Below the pieces are notes generated by a model. That model had not been told where the DNA came from. It saw only the letters and a program-made list of their open reading frames with translations, and ran no database searches. A stretch of DNA of 33,384 nucleotides, taken from positions 1 through 33,384 of the forward strand of contig JAVBSY010000129.1 of assembly GCA_031556475.1 (NCBI GenBank), read 5' to 3'. Each line of letters begins with the position of its first letter. Position 1 is the stretch's first letter. The translations under genes and the position numbers were made by a program. This stretch comes from Azoarcus sp031556475. Its GTDB lineage: Bacteria; Pseudomonadota; Gammaproteobacteria; Burkholderiales; Rhodocyclaceae. Below are positions 15,058 to 22,617 of the stretch, in pieces.

Positions 15058-16425
15058 ATGAACATCCCTGAAAAAATCGGCAAGTACAAGATTGTCCGCG
15101 AGGTGGGGCGTGGGGCCACGGCAACGGTTTATCTGGCGGAAGATCCCGATAGCCCAGAACCGGTTGCGGTAAAGTTTGTCCGCTTCGACGACAGGGCCAA
15201 GGACGAGGCCAAGTGGAATCGCCGCATGCTCAAGCTCCTGAAGGCGGAGCAGGCAGTCGCCAGCCGTTTGGATCATCCCAACGTGATTCGCATTTTCGAG
15301 GCGGTGGTAGAGCCGAATCAGGCCTATATCGTGATGGAGTATTTCCCCGCCGATACGCTCGAGCGTTATTGTTCCTTCGAGCGGTTGTTGCCGGTGCACC
15401 GGGCCATCGGCATCGTTTTCAAGTGTTGCATGGCGCTCGACCACGCGTATCGGCAAGGCATCGTTCACCGCGATATCAAGCCGGCCAACATCCTGGTGGA
15501 CGACCAGGACAATGTGAAGATCACCGATTTCGGCCTGGCGCTCAATCTCAGCAAGAAAACCGAGGTTGATTCGACTTTCATCATGGGGGTCGGTTCGCCA
15601 GCCTATATGAGTCCCGAGCAGATCAAGGGATATCCGCTCAATCAAAAAACGGATCTCTATTCGCTTGGCGTGGTGTTGTTTCATTTGCTTACCGGTCGCC
15701 TGCCTTTTCGCGCTTCGAACCCCGCGCAACTGGTGTACAAAATCATCAATGTCGACCCGCCGTTGGTTTCACAGCTCAATCCTGACGTGCCGGAGCAATT
15801 GGATGGCGTGATTCGCAAAGCGTTGGAGAAGGATTTGTACTCGCGCTACAAGAATGGCGCCGATTTTGCCAAGGAGCTGGCAGCGGTTCGTTACAAGCTT
15901 GTGGAGGAAAGCGACGAATCGACGTCGGTCATGTCCCGCCGTTTCTCCATGCTGCGCAAATTGTCGTTCTTTGTCGATTTCGAGGACGTCGAGTTATGGG
16001 AAACGCTGCGTATCTGTGCGTGGCGAAGAGTTGAAGAGAAAGTGTTGTTGATGCAGGAGCAGAACACGGACCAGCGATTCGGCATCGTGCTTGAGGGCAG
16101 CGTCGAATTGTCGATCGAAGGTCGCAAGGTCATGGAATTGGGCGTGGGCGAAATATTCGGCGAGCAGGCATGGCTGAACCACGTGGAGCATTGCCACGTG
16201 ATGAGCGTCGTTTCGTTGTCGCCGCTCACCTACCTGGAAATCAACCCATCAGCCTTGGCACTGGCCAGTGAAGAAGTGCTTGAACTGTTTCGCCAGCAGG
16301 TTGCCACGGTCGTTACCCGCCGGCTGACCGAGATGGCCAAAGCTTTTTCTCGCCATAGCGAACCGGCTACCCGCAGCGAACATACCGTGTCGGCTGGCTT
16401 CGAATTGCAGCTTGTGGCGAATTGA
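15058..16425 (+). CDS. Ser/Thr protein kinase with C-terminal cyclic-nucleotide-binding-like domain
   Basis: A 455-residue protein. A Hanks-type kinase domain (9-275) shows the glycine loop VGRGATATVYLA, Lys39 (VAVKFV), catalytic HRDIKPAN (Asp139), DFG (Asp157), SPAYMSPEQ and DLYSLGVVLFHLLTGRLPF. Residues about 300-420 form a cNMP-binding-like beta-roll (IVLEGSVELSIEGRKVMELG, then VGEIFGEQAWL). The phosphate-binding Arg normally found a few residues after FGE is not visible (NHVEHCHVMSVV), so cyclic nucleotide binding is doubtful. No transmembrane segment. ATG 15058 directly before the kinase domain is chosen; an in-frame GTG at 15034 would add 8 residues. No phosphatase or target gene is adjacent. 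Confidence 0.9.
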   Translation: MNIPEKIGKYKIVREVGRGATATVYLAEDPDSPEPVAVKFVRFDDRAKDEAKWNRRMLKLLKAEQAVASRLDHPNVIRIFEAVVEPNQAYIVMEYFPADTLERYCSFERLLPVHRAIGIVFKCCMALDHAYRQGIVHRDIKPANILVDDQDNVKITDFGLALNLSKKTEVDSTFIMGVGSPAYMSPEQIKGYPLNQKTDLYSLGVVLFHLLTGRLPFRASNPAQLVYKIINVDPPLVSQLNPDVPEQLDGVIRKALEKDLYSRYKNGADFAKELAAVRYKLVEESDESTSVMSRRFSMLRKLSFFVDFEDVELWETLRICAWRRVEEKVLLMQEQNTDQRFGIVLEGSVELSIEGRKVMELGVGEIFGEQAWLNHVEHCHVMSVVSLSPLTYLEINPSALALASEEVLELFRQQVATVVTRRLTEMAKAFSRHSEPATRSEHTVSAGFELQLVAN

Positions 16426-16541
16426 GCTTGAACAGAGCAAGTTTACAGGCCATTCGAGGGGCGACGAATGGCTTGCCAGCTTGTTTTCGGTGGCTGCCCT
16501 TGCCTTTCGTGTACACGTGAGCTAGAATGCTCTTTCTCCGA

Positions 16542-16619
<78 letters not shown>

Positions 16620-16637
16620 ATTCAGTCGAAAGACCCT

Positions 16638-16672
16638 AAGCCGCTGATTCGTAAGGATCAGCGGCTTTTGCT
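16638..16672 (+). terminator. Terminator after the initiator tRNA
   Basis: The stem is AAGCCGCTGAT (16638-16648) with ATCAGCGGCTT (16657-16667), an 11-bp perfect match with an 8-base loop, followed by T-rich sequence. It lies 20 bases after the tRNA. The symmetric A/T tails mean it may work on both strands. Confidence 0.85.
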
Positions 16673-16924
16673 TTTTCAGGGCCAGTGTGCTGGCCTATAC
16701 TCGCTTTCGCTGCCCTGCGCCTCTATCGCAATCGCCGCGGCGTCTGGGGGCTTATCCGAATGGGCCGAGCATCGCGAGACGTTCAGTCATGTCATGAGGG
16801 TAACGCGGTAGCGGTTGTCGCTTGAGCAGCCTTGCTGCGATCCCGAGTAATGGGCTCTACGCCGCCTGTGCGTTCGAAGGCCATTAGCGATACAAACCGA
16901 TGCTCCCAACTAGGTATCAGGGAA

Positions 16925-17344
16925 ATGTTGACGTTTGAATTTGATGAGCCAAAAGAGTCTGTCTGTGAGTGCTGCGGAAACGTATCGGTTCGGCTGACAC
17001 GCTTTGTCTATCGTGATGGCGATGCCCATGCCGTCTATTACGCGCTGTTCACAAAGGGGCACCCCGAGAAGACGTTGAGTGGCCTTATTGGCCTGGGACA
17101 GTGGGGTGATGAAGCTTCGCCAGAGGATCGAGTCGCATTTCCGTTCCAAATCTGGATGGAGGAAAGCAACTTTAATGTTAGCCTCGTGGACGCCGAGGAT
17201 TCACCGTGGAGCCATGTAACTTTCATGGGAAAGATTCTTGATCGGGAGGAGGCGTTGAAGCACGAATCCTTGTCCGAGGTCTTCCATATTACTGACCACA
17301 TGGTTGTCGATGATCGGCAGATCATAGATTTCTTTGGCGTCTAA
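16925..17344 (+). CDS. Conserved-looking hypothetical protein with CxCC motif
   Basis: A 139-residue soluble protein of unknown family. The start MLTFEFDEPKES is followed by CECCGNVSVRLTRFVYRDG, a possible metal-binding or disulfide cluster, then AVYYALFTKGHPEKT and LIGLGQWGDEASPEDRVAF. The C-terminus is acidic. The open frame continues upstream to 16832 but that part has low-quality composition, so the ATG at 16925 is taken. The Shine-Dalgarno AGGGA is very close (2-3 bases); TTG 16928 is an alternative. It stands alone between a tRNA terminator and an insertion sequence. It could be an orphan acquired gene. Confidence 0.6.
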   Translation: MLTFEFDEPKESVCECCGNVSVRLTRFVYRDGDAHAVYYALFTKGHPEKTLSGLIGLGQWGDEASPEDRVAFPFQIWMEESNFNVSLVDAEDSPWSHVTFMGKILDREEALKHESLSEVFHITDHMVVDDRQIIDFFGV

Positions 17345-17631
17345 TGTTGCGGAGACCGCCGAGTCGGTTGCACTGTGGCTGCCGCTCGAATTGCTCCAGG
17401 GCTGCGCATCCTGCTGCTTGGCTTCGGTTGCCTGCTCGCACCAGCAGGCAGGGCTTTACATGCGCGTGTTTCGCACGCTGGTGCCCGTTTCCCCCGCGCT
17501 GAATTGATGCGGAAAGATCCGTTATACGACTGGGTTGGCAACGCATCTTGTGCGTTTGCGAATCGTGGGCGAACGGAGGCATGCCCCTATCAGGCGGAAC
17601 AAAGGCGCACCCATGTCCAAGTGATGCAGGC
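17345..17631. other. Intergenic stretch before the IS element
   Basis: No gene with believable composition is seen. A perfect 8-bp hairpin TGCCTGCT/AGCAGGCA lies at 17429-17450 with a 6-base loop; it has no T-run, so it is only a weak terminator candidate. Confidence 0.3.
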
Positions 17632-17646
17632 TAGAGCGTTTTTGAT

Positions 17647-18195
17647 TTAAGTTTTTGCATATCCGGACGAGGCGAAATAATTGCCACATTCATCGGCGGG
17701 GAAGCAATCAAGCAAAGAGCCAATCTGTTGCCACAGAGCGTCCATGGAGCGGGCAGCCGCTTTGCGCAACAGGGCTTTGAGCTTGGAGAAGAGTTTTTCG
17801 ATGGGATTGAGGTCTGGAGAATACGGCGGCAGGTAAAGCAATGTGGCGCCCACAGCTTCAATGGCTTGCCGAACACCGGCCACTTTGTGAGCGCTCAGAT
17901 TGTCGGCAATGACCACATCGCCTGGGCGCAAAGTCGGGCATAGGAACTTACTCACATAGGCCAGAAACAGTGAGCCGTTCATCGCGCCATCGATCACCAT
18001 CGGGGCGGTGATGGCATCACAGCGCAGGGCGGCAATGAATGTGGTCGTCTTCCAGTGCCCATGAGGGACTGCACCCAAGCATCGCTGACCACGCGGGGCG
18101 CGTCCCCGAGTACGGGCCATGCAGGTGCTGGCCCACGTTTCATCCAGAAAGACCAATCGGTTTGAATCCATATGCGGCTGTTGCTCAATCCACAC
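17647..18195 (-). CDS. IS630 transposase, C-terminal catalytic part (orfB)
   Basis: A DDE-type catalytic domain. RLVFLDETWAS gives the first Asp, GDVVIADNLSAHK the second, and YSPDLNPIEKLFSKLKALLRK the catalytic Glu with the IS630 signature. The frame is open further upstream to about 18253, encoding KTLHASEQEREDVQQARQ before the listed ATG. So the real protein is made by joining orfA and orfB by a frameshift at a run of eight A (minus strand, 18246-18253), not from this ATG. The stop lies inside the terminal inverted repeat. Confidence 0.9.
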   Translation of the reverse strand: MWIEQQPHMDSNRLVFLDETWASTCMARTRGRAPRGQRCLGAVPHGHWKTTTFIAALRCDAITAPMVIDGAMNGSLFLAYVSKFLCPTLRPGDVVIADNLSAHKVAGVRQAIEAVGATLLYLPPYSPDLNPIEKLFSKLKALLRKAAARSMDALWQQIGSLLDCFPADECGNYFASSGYAKT

Positions 18196-18586
18196 TTGGC
18201 GTGCCTGCTGTACGTCCTCGCGCTCTTGCTCGCTGGCGTGCAGCGTTTTTTTTGAAGCTCAAGCCCCACTTTTTGAGTTGGTGGCACAACGCTGAAACCT
18301 TGATCTGGACGCCATGCCCAGCCAGGCGCTCACACAGTTGTGCCAAAGTCAGATCTGGCTCGGCCTCGATCCAAGCGTGCAACTCAGCTTGGAGCGGTTC
18401 AACACACGAACGACGATACCCACCCATGGGCAACGCACTTCTCAACCCTTCCTCCTCAAAGCGCTGGCGAACCTGATGCACCCACATGCGGCTGACCTCA
18501 AAGCGCCTGGCAATTGCACTGGGGCCTTCTCCTCGTTCCAGCGCACGAAGTACTCGGTCACGCAGATCTTGTGAATAGGCTTGCAT
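18185..18586 (-). CDS. IS630 transposase, N-terminal DNA-binding part (orfA)
   Basis: A 133-residue frame. The first 110 residues are the helix-turn-helix half of an IS630 transposase: YSQDLRDRVLRALERGEG, IARRFEVSRMWVHQVRQRFE and DLTLAQLCERLAGHG. It reads GLSFKKN at the A8 run (18246-18253) and then continues out of frame into Arg-rich filler (ARQRARARGRTAG). Skipping one base there gives FKKTLHASEQ and joins orfB. This is either programmed frameshifting on the A8 run, known in this family, or a one-base inactivating change. Confidence 0.88.
   Translation of the reverse strand: MQAYSQDLRDRVLRALERGEGPSAIARRFEVSRMWVHQVRQRFEEEGLRSALPMGGYRRSCVEPLQAELHAWIEAEPDLTLAQLCERLAGHGVQIKVSALCHQLKKWGLSFKKNAARQRARARGRTAGTPSVD
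18246..18253 (-). other. A8 slippery run joining the two transposase frames
   Basis: On the minus strand TTC is followed by eight A and CGCTG. The upstream frame reads TTC AAA AAA AAC; the downstream frame needs ACG CTG. One base must be skipped (or two re-read) to fuse the halves. Position and sequence suit ribosomal or transcriptional slippage. Confidence 0.6.
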
Positions 18587-18649
18587 GAATGTCTCCCAAA
18601 TCCGCCTGGGAGAACAATATCAAATGTATATATTTAAATCAAAAACGCT

Positions 18650-18925
18650 CTAGCGCTGGGCTTCTTTCGGGATACTCCAGCCGTGCATATCTTCTATCAG
18701 CAGAAAATGAAGATCGCGCCAACTCATCGAGCGAACTTTTTCCGGCATCCAGCCGAATTTGACGCACAGGTAGTAATGAACTGCGCTGAGTCCGCTGAGA
18801 ACTTTGTACCCTTCCCTTTGGGCTAGCTCATTGCCAAAAAGACTGATGGTGTAATGCAAACTGGCTTCCACCATGGAAAAGCTGTGGAGCAAGTCGTAGT
18901 CGTCTTCTTCATTTTCCTTTTCCAT
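18650..18925 (-). CDS. Small acidic hypothetical protein, 91 residues
   Basis: A 91-residue soluble protein of unknown family. It starts MEKENEEDDYDLLHSFSMVE and contains ASLHYTISLFGNELAQREG and VKFGWMPEKVRSMSWRDLHF. The helical C-terminal motif WMPEKVRSMSWRDL recalls small phage tail-assembly proteins but similarity is too thin for a call. Start ATG 18925 is chosen because GGAG lies 6 bases upstream; the frame is open to 18958. The stop TAG spans the TA target of the IS630 element plus the first base of the element. The pre-insertion sequence would also give TAG, so the coding region was left intact. Confidence 0.5.
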   Translation of the reverse strand: MEKENEEDDYDLLHSFSMVEASLHYTISLFGNELAQREGYKVLSGLSAVHYYLCVKFGWMPEKVRSMSWRDLHFLLIEDMHGWSIPKEAQR

Positions 18926-19230
18926 TGTCGGCTCCATGTGATGAATGGATATTTCCATGCTGGACGATCCATTCTAGCAAGGGGCTGCCGCTCTTATTGC
19001 GGTTGCCTGACCCCGTCGTAGCGCCGAGGCCGTCTTGTTTTTGTTGCCGGGAAGGATTGATATGCCGCTTATCTTCGGTGTCAGAAATCCTGCCTCGCAA
19101 CTACTTCCAGGAACGAACCGGTAGTGCTGCTGCGCGGCCGGTTTTCATTTTTAACGTGGTGTTGGAAAGCGCTATTTGGGGCTATTTTGCAGCGGTTCCC
19201 GGGGTTTGAGGCGCCGATTGCAGCGGGGCC
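18926..19230. other. Intergenic stretch without gene
   Basis: No convincing frame. A loose inverted repeat AACCGG (19116-19121) and CCGGTT (19138-19143) followed by TTCATTTTT could act as a weak plus-strand terminator. Nothing else stands out. Confidence 0.3.
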
Positions 19231-19776
19231 CTAGGGCAAACGCGGCACGACTCCGTCCCGGATGGCGCAAACGCGTTGTACGACCGCGGCGCGTGGGGTG
19301 GCTATTTCACCTTGTTCGAAGGCGACGATGGTCCAGTTTGGCATGAGGTGCTGGAGCAGTTCCCCCGGAGCCAGGAGAAAAGCCGGATTGCTCGGTTTGC
19401 CGAAGCGTTCGTTGCCGGTCATGAAGGTTTCGTAGATCAGCACGCCGCCTGGATTCAGTGTGTCGAGCAGCAGATTGAGGCGCGGGCGGAACAGGTAATT
19501 GGTGACTACCACGGCGTCGAAACGGCGGCCGCTGTAAGGCCACGGTTCGTTTTCCAGGTCGGCGCGGCGCGGTTTCACGCCCGGCGTGTCGCGCAGCAGC
19601 TCAAGTGCGGCGCTGTCGCGGTCTACTGCTTCGACGCGAAATCCGCGTCGCGCGAGCCAGCGCGCATGCCGCCCGCTGCCGCAGGCGTAATCGAGTACCT
19701 CGCCGCCTGGCGCGATCAAGGGCGAAAAACGCGCTACCCAAGGTGACGGTGCGGATTGTCCAGCTATTTCAACCAT
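19231..19776 (-). CDS. Class I SAM-dependent methyltransferase
   Basis: A 181-residue methyltransferase. Motif I EVLDYACGSGRHARWLARRG (about residues 26-45), the acidic motif VEAVDRDSAAL, motif II FDAVVVTNYLFRPRL and post-motif TLNPGGVLIYETFM are clear. The short length and YACGSGRHA with NPGG-x-hhYETF fit the small cytosolic methyltransferases annotated near TehB-like proteins; the substrate is unknown. It lies 58 bases downstream of the RES toxin gene on the same strand and may share its transcript, though no functional link is known. Confidence 0.85.
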   Translation of the reverse strand: MVEIAGQSAPSPWVARFSPLIAPGGEVLDYACGSGRHARWLARRGFRVEAVDRDSAALELLRDTPGVKPRRADLENEPWPYSGRRFDAVVVTNYLFRPRLNLLLDTLNPGGVLIYETFMTGNERFGKPSNPAFLLAPGELLQHLMPNWTIVAFEQGEIATPRAAVVQRVCAIRDGVVPRLP

Positions 19777-19834
19777 TTAATTCATATTTCCGCCATTGGC
19801 ACCACTGAAAAGGGTGCGTTGAGCAAAGTACATG

Positions 19835-20602
19835 CTACATCGCCGGGGCAGGAAGTCTGCCGTCGATTTCGAAATCGGCACAAGCGAAGCGATGAACCTC
19901 GCCGTGTTCGGTGCTGTAGAAGCTCACGCCAGTCAGTGTGGTTTCCGCCAGCCACGGCTGAGTTCGGGTAGGCCGTGTCGATGCCAGCGCAGCAGGGGTG
20001 AACAAGGCAAGGTTGGTGCCGTGCGCGCGATCTCGCGCAGAAGGATATTCGAAGGCGGCAATGCCCGCTGCGCGCATTGCGCTTCCAAGAGCCTGCGTGG
20101 CCGTATAGTCCGTCGGGTTGGTGATGACGTCGAACCATGCGTCGAAAGGCGCTGCCTGCAGGCGCAGGCCACGGTTGCAGCGGATTGTGGCGCTGAACAG
20201 GGTGTGTTGCGTTTTTAGCGGTGCGGCGGGGGGCTGCGCCATGCCGTGGAGAAAAAACAGCCGGTAATAGGCTGCTTCGGCCAGGACAGTGGCCGTTTTG
20301 CGTGCGCCGTAGAACAGGCTGGGCTCGAAGTGCCCGCCAAAGCGGGAGCCGTGGCGCAGCGGCGGGTAACGGAACGGTGTGGCGAGCAGGTAGTGCAGTC
20401 GTTCAGTGCCCGCGACCAGCGGGGGTTTGGAGGACTCCAGCAGCGTTTCGAGCAGAGCTTGTTCGTCCAATGTATCGACAAGGCGGTTGGTTGCGATCTG
20501 CTCCTGGCTTTCCACCAGCCGCAGAATGGTGCCGCCGAGCGCGACTTCCGTGGCCTGCGTACCGGCAATCTCCCAGATGTCGGGGTTTGAACCCGAGTTC
20601 AC
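19835..20602 (-). CDS. RES-domain toxin (NAD-degrading family)
   Basis: A 255-residue protein. The RES fold core is seen in RHGSRFGGHFEPSLFYGARK and TATVLAEAAYYRLFFLHG, carrying the Arg, Tyr and Glu positions typical of the family, and in ALGSAMRAAGIAAFEYPSAR with the late Ser. Characterised RES toxins (MbcT, Res of Pseudomonas putida type) phosphorolyse or hydrolyse NAD+ and stop growth. The start is GTG 20602, overlapping the antitoxin stop by four bases (GTGA), so the toxin is made only with the antitoxin. The somewhat long N-terminus (about 60 residues before the RES core) fits the larger RES class. Confidence 0.88.
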   Translation of the reverse strand: MNSGSNPDIWEIAGTQATEVALGGTILRLVESQEQIATNRLVDTLDEQALLETLLESSKPPLVAGTERLHYLLATPFRYPPLRHGSRFGGHFEPSLFYGARKTATVLAEAAYYRLFFLHGMAQPPAAPLKTQHTLFSATIRCNRGLRLQAAPFDAWFDVITNPTDYTATQALGSAMRAAGIAAFEYPSARDRAHGTNLALFTPAALASTRPTRTQPWLAETTLTGVSFYSTEHGEVHRFACADFEIDGRLPAPAM

Positions 20603-20958
20603 GCTTTGCCACGTATCGCGTCGAGATATTCGACCACTCGCAGCAAGCCTTGCACGCTGCGGATTTGCTCGGCTGGCACGCCGCCGGTGTGGTGATTGCC
20701 GTTGTGCATCCAGTGCTTCATCTGCGCTGCGTCGCCGCCCATCAGCACAAAGAGCGCGCGATAGGCACGGATCAGCAGCAGGGCGAGCTCCCCCGATTTG
20801 GTCGCAGGGTCGATGCCGCCACGGCTGATTGCGCTGCGATCCTTGCCGATGATGGCGCCAAGCGTCGCCTGGGTCAGGCCAAGTTCCCTGCCGGCGTTGA
20901 TCAGCGCCTTGCTCAATACTTCGCCAGGGTCGGCGCGGCGCATGGCTGCGGTAGACAT
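20599..20958 (-). CDS. Xre/MbcA/ParS-type antitoxin of the RES pair
   Basis: A 119-residue protein. The N-terminal Xre-like helix-turn-helix (EVLSKALINAGRELGLTQAT, then IIGKDRSAISRG) is followed by the MbcA/ParS/Xre C-terminal domain (ELALLLIRAYRALFVLMGGD, then MKHWMHNGNHHTGGVPAEQI and GLLRVVEYLDAIRG). This domain pair blocks the NAD site of RES toxins and represses the operon. Start ATG 20958 has AGGG 5 bases upstream; the frame extends upstream to 21057 but with poor composition. The order antitoxin before toxin with a 4-base overlap is typical. Confidence 0.9.
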   Translation of the reverse strand: MSTAAMRRADPGEVLSKALINAGRELGLTQATLGAIIGKDRSAISRGGIDPATKSGELALLLIRAYRALFVLMGGDAAQMKHWMHNGNHHTGGVPAEQIRSVQGLLRVVEYLDAIRGKA

Positions 20959-20993
20959 ATCAGCCCTCGCTGGTGTGCATGGTGCAATTTTGC

Positions 20994-21007
20994 TCGACGA
21001 AAGTCGA
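20994..21007. promoter_or_regulatory. Inverted repeat upstream of the RES/Xre pair
   Basis: TCGAC and GTCGA flank GAAA at 20994-21007, 36 bases upstream of the antitoxin start. Antitoxins of this family autorepress, so this is a candidate operator. It is short, so the call is weak. Confidence 0.35.
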
Positions 21008-21057
21008 AGATTCAACAGGCGGTAGAAATAGGTTCGGCAGGTCTGGCGCAACCTCAA

Positions 21058-21229
21058 CTGCCCCCGTCACGTCGAGCAAGGCGTCCGCCATATAGCTGGC
21101 TTTGGACAACAGCAGTCACACACAGTACTGCCTGGGCGATCTCTTCGACCGTGCCGAGGCGTTTTATCGGTACCGTTGGCGCGGCCGGCCATGCCACCGC
21201 TGGCGTGGATTTCGGTGTCGATCAGGCTG
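21058..21229 (-). pseudogene. C-terminal relic of a short-chain dehydrogenase/reductase
   Basis: Three pieces of an SDR C-terminus lie in order in three different frames: SLIDTEIHASGGMAGRAN, VPIKRLGTVEEIAQAVL and LLLSKASYMADALLDVTGA. Together they trace the end of a YgfF-like SDR (TE-x-HASGG, then P-x-x-R-x-G-x-x-EE-x-A, then SYMTG-type strand and VTGG). At least two frameshifts separate them and the N-terminal cofactor and catalytic regions are absent. The relic starts inside the last codons of the neighbouring PQQ sugar dehydrogenase. Confidence 0.8.
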
Positions 21230-22379
21230 GGTCCAGCCGCAGCACGCAACCGTCGCTATCGTCCAGTAGCCACAGCTTGCCGTCCGGTCCCTGGCGCACG
21301 TCGCGGATGCGTTTTCCCAAGGTGTTCAGCAGGCGTTCCTCGCGCACGATTCTGTTGCCGTCCAGTTGCAGGCGGACGAGCATCTGGAATTTGAGTGCGC
21401 CGACGAAAACGCTGCCCTTCCAGTGCGGATAGACGTCACCGGTGTAGAAGGCCATGCCCGACGGCGCGATCGACGGCGTCCATTGCAGTAGCGGCGATTC
21501 GACGTCGGCGCGCTCGGTGCCCTCGCCGATCTTGAAGCCGGTGACGTATTCACGCCCATAGGTAATCACAGGCCAGCCATAGTTGCGCCCGGCCAAAACG
21601 CGATTCACTTCGTCGCCGCCCTGCGGTCCGTGCTCGTCGATCCACAGTTCGCCACTGGCCGGGTTAAGTGCCGCGCCTTGCACGTTGCGATGCCCGTAGG
21701 ACCAGATTTCCGGCAAGACGCCGGGGCGGCCGACAAAAGGGTTGTCCGCCGGCACGCGGCCGTCGGTTCCGATGCGGACGATCTTGCCCAAGTGGCTGCC
21801 GAGGTCTTGCGCCTTGTCGCGGTGGTCGTAGCGGTCGCCCAGTGTGACGAACAGTTTGCCATCGGTTCCGAACACCAGGCGGGAACCCCAGTGGTTGGCG
21901 CCGGCGGGGTCGTCGCGCTGGGCGAAGATACGCTCGACATTGCGCAGGCGCAGTGCGTCCGTGTCCAGCGTTGCCCGTGCCACGGCAGTGCGTGCGCCGT
22001 TGGCCGTCGGTTCGGCGTAGGAGAAGAAAATGGTGCGGTCGTTGCCGAAGCCGGTACCGAGCACGACGTCGAGCAGGCCGCCCTGGCCCTGCGCGTGGAC
22101 TTTGGGCATACCCGCCAGTGGCGCCGACAACGTACCGTCCGCAGACAGAATGCGCATGCGTCCGGGCCGTTCCGTGATCAACATGCGTCGATCCGGCAGA
22201 AAGGCAAGCGCCCAGGGGTGCTCCAGGCCACAAGCGATCGTAGTGGCGCGAACCGTCTCCGTTGCGCCGCGCGCTGTGGTTTGGGGCGGCGTCTGGGCTT
22301 GGGTTTGCACTGGCGAAACAGTGCAGGATAAAGCGGCGGCCAGCATAAGCAGTACGGATGAACGGCGAATATTGGACAT
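21222..22379 (-). CDS. PQQ-dependent aldose sugar dehydrogenase-like protein (YliI-like)
   Basis: A 385-residue secreted beta-propeller. The signal peptide MSNIRRSSVLLMLAAALSCT is followed by a region of about 25 residues, then GLEHPWALAFLPDRRMLITE, GQGGLLDVVLGTGFG, ANHWGSRLVFGTDGKLFVTLGD and IWSYGHRNVQGAALNPASG, the signatures of soluble glucose/aldose dehydrogenases (YliI/Asd family). Catalytic His, PQQ-binding Arg and Asn are in GHRNVQG and VTLGDRYDHR. It oxidises aldoses in the periplasm with PQQ. ATG 22379 is chosen because it begins the signal peptide; no strong ribosome site is seen. The C-terminus joins an SDR relic, so the very last residues may have changed. Confidence 0.88.
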   Translation of the reverse strand: MSNIRRSSVLLMLAAALSCTVSPVQTQAQTPPQTTARGATETVRATTIACGLEHPWALAFLPDRRMLITERPGRMRILSADGTLSAPLAGMPKVHAQGQGGLLDVVLGTGFGNDRTIFFSYAEPTANGARTAVARATLDTDALRLRNVERIFAQRDDPAGANHWGSRLVFGTDGKLFVTLGDRYDHRDKAQDLGSHLGKIVRIGTDGRVPADNPFVGRPGVLPEIWSYGHRNVQGAALNPASGELWIDEHGPQGGDEVNRVLAGRNYGWPVITYGREYVTGFKIGEGTERADVESPLLQWTPSIAPSGMAFYTGDVYPHWKGSVFVGALKFQMLVRLQLDGNRIVREERLLNTLGKRIRDVRQGPDGKLWLLDDSDGCVLRLDPA

Positions 22380-22617
22380 GGCGTTCGGTAAGTCTTTATG
22401 TCGGTGATGTGGAAAGAACCCAACAACCCTACGCAAATGTGGGCGGGAATGGGCAGGTAGGGTGCGTATCCTGGCATGGGGTGGCGTGTTCGCGGCCGCT
22501 GGGGCGTGAAAAAGGGCAGCTCCCGTATGGCCTGTGCCATCTCTGCACCGTGGGAAAACTATGGTATAGAGAAAACATTTTCGCGGCGATCAAACGACCA
22601 TAAACGACTAATGCAAA

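Larger units (their letters stand above)
17634..18650 (-). mobile_element. IS630-family insertion sequence, complete
   Basis: The element is 1017 bp long. Its ends are perfect inverted repeats of 17 bases (17634-17650, GAGCGTTTTTGATTTAA, and its complement 18634-18650) flanked by a TA on each side (17632-17633 and 18651-18652), the TA target duplication typical of IS630/Tc1-mariner elements. It carries two overlapping minus-strand frames of one transposase. The first frame begins 64 bases inside the right end, and the stop of the second lies within the left inverted repeat. Confidence 0.93.

Noticed and set aside
17375..17650. 91-residue plus-strand frame between the CxCC protein and the IS
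   Set aside because: Its end runs into the IS inverted repeat, composition is not protein-like and no ribosome site or family is seen.
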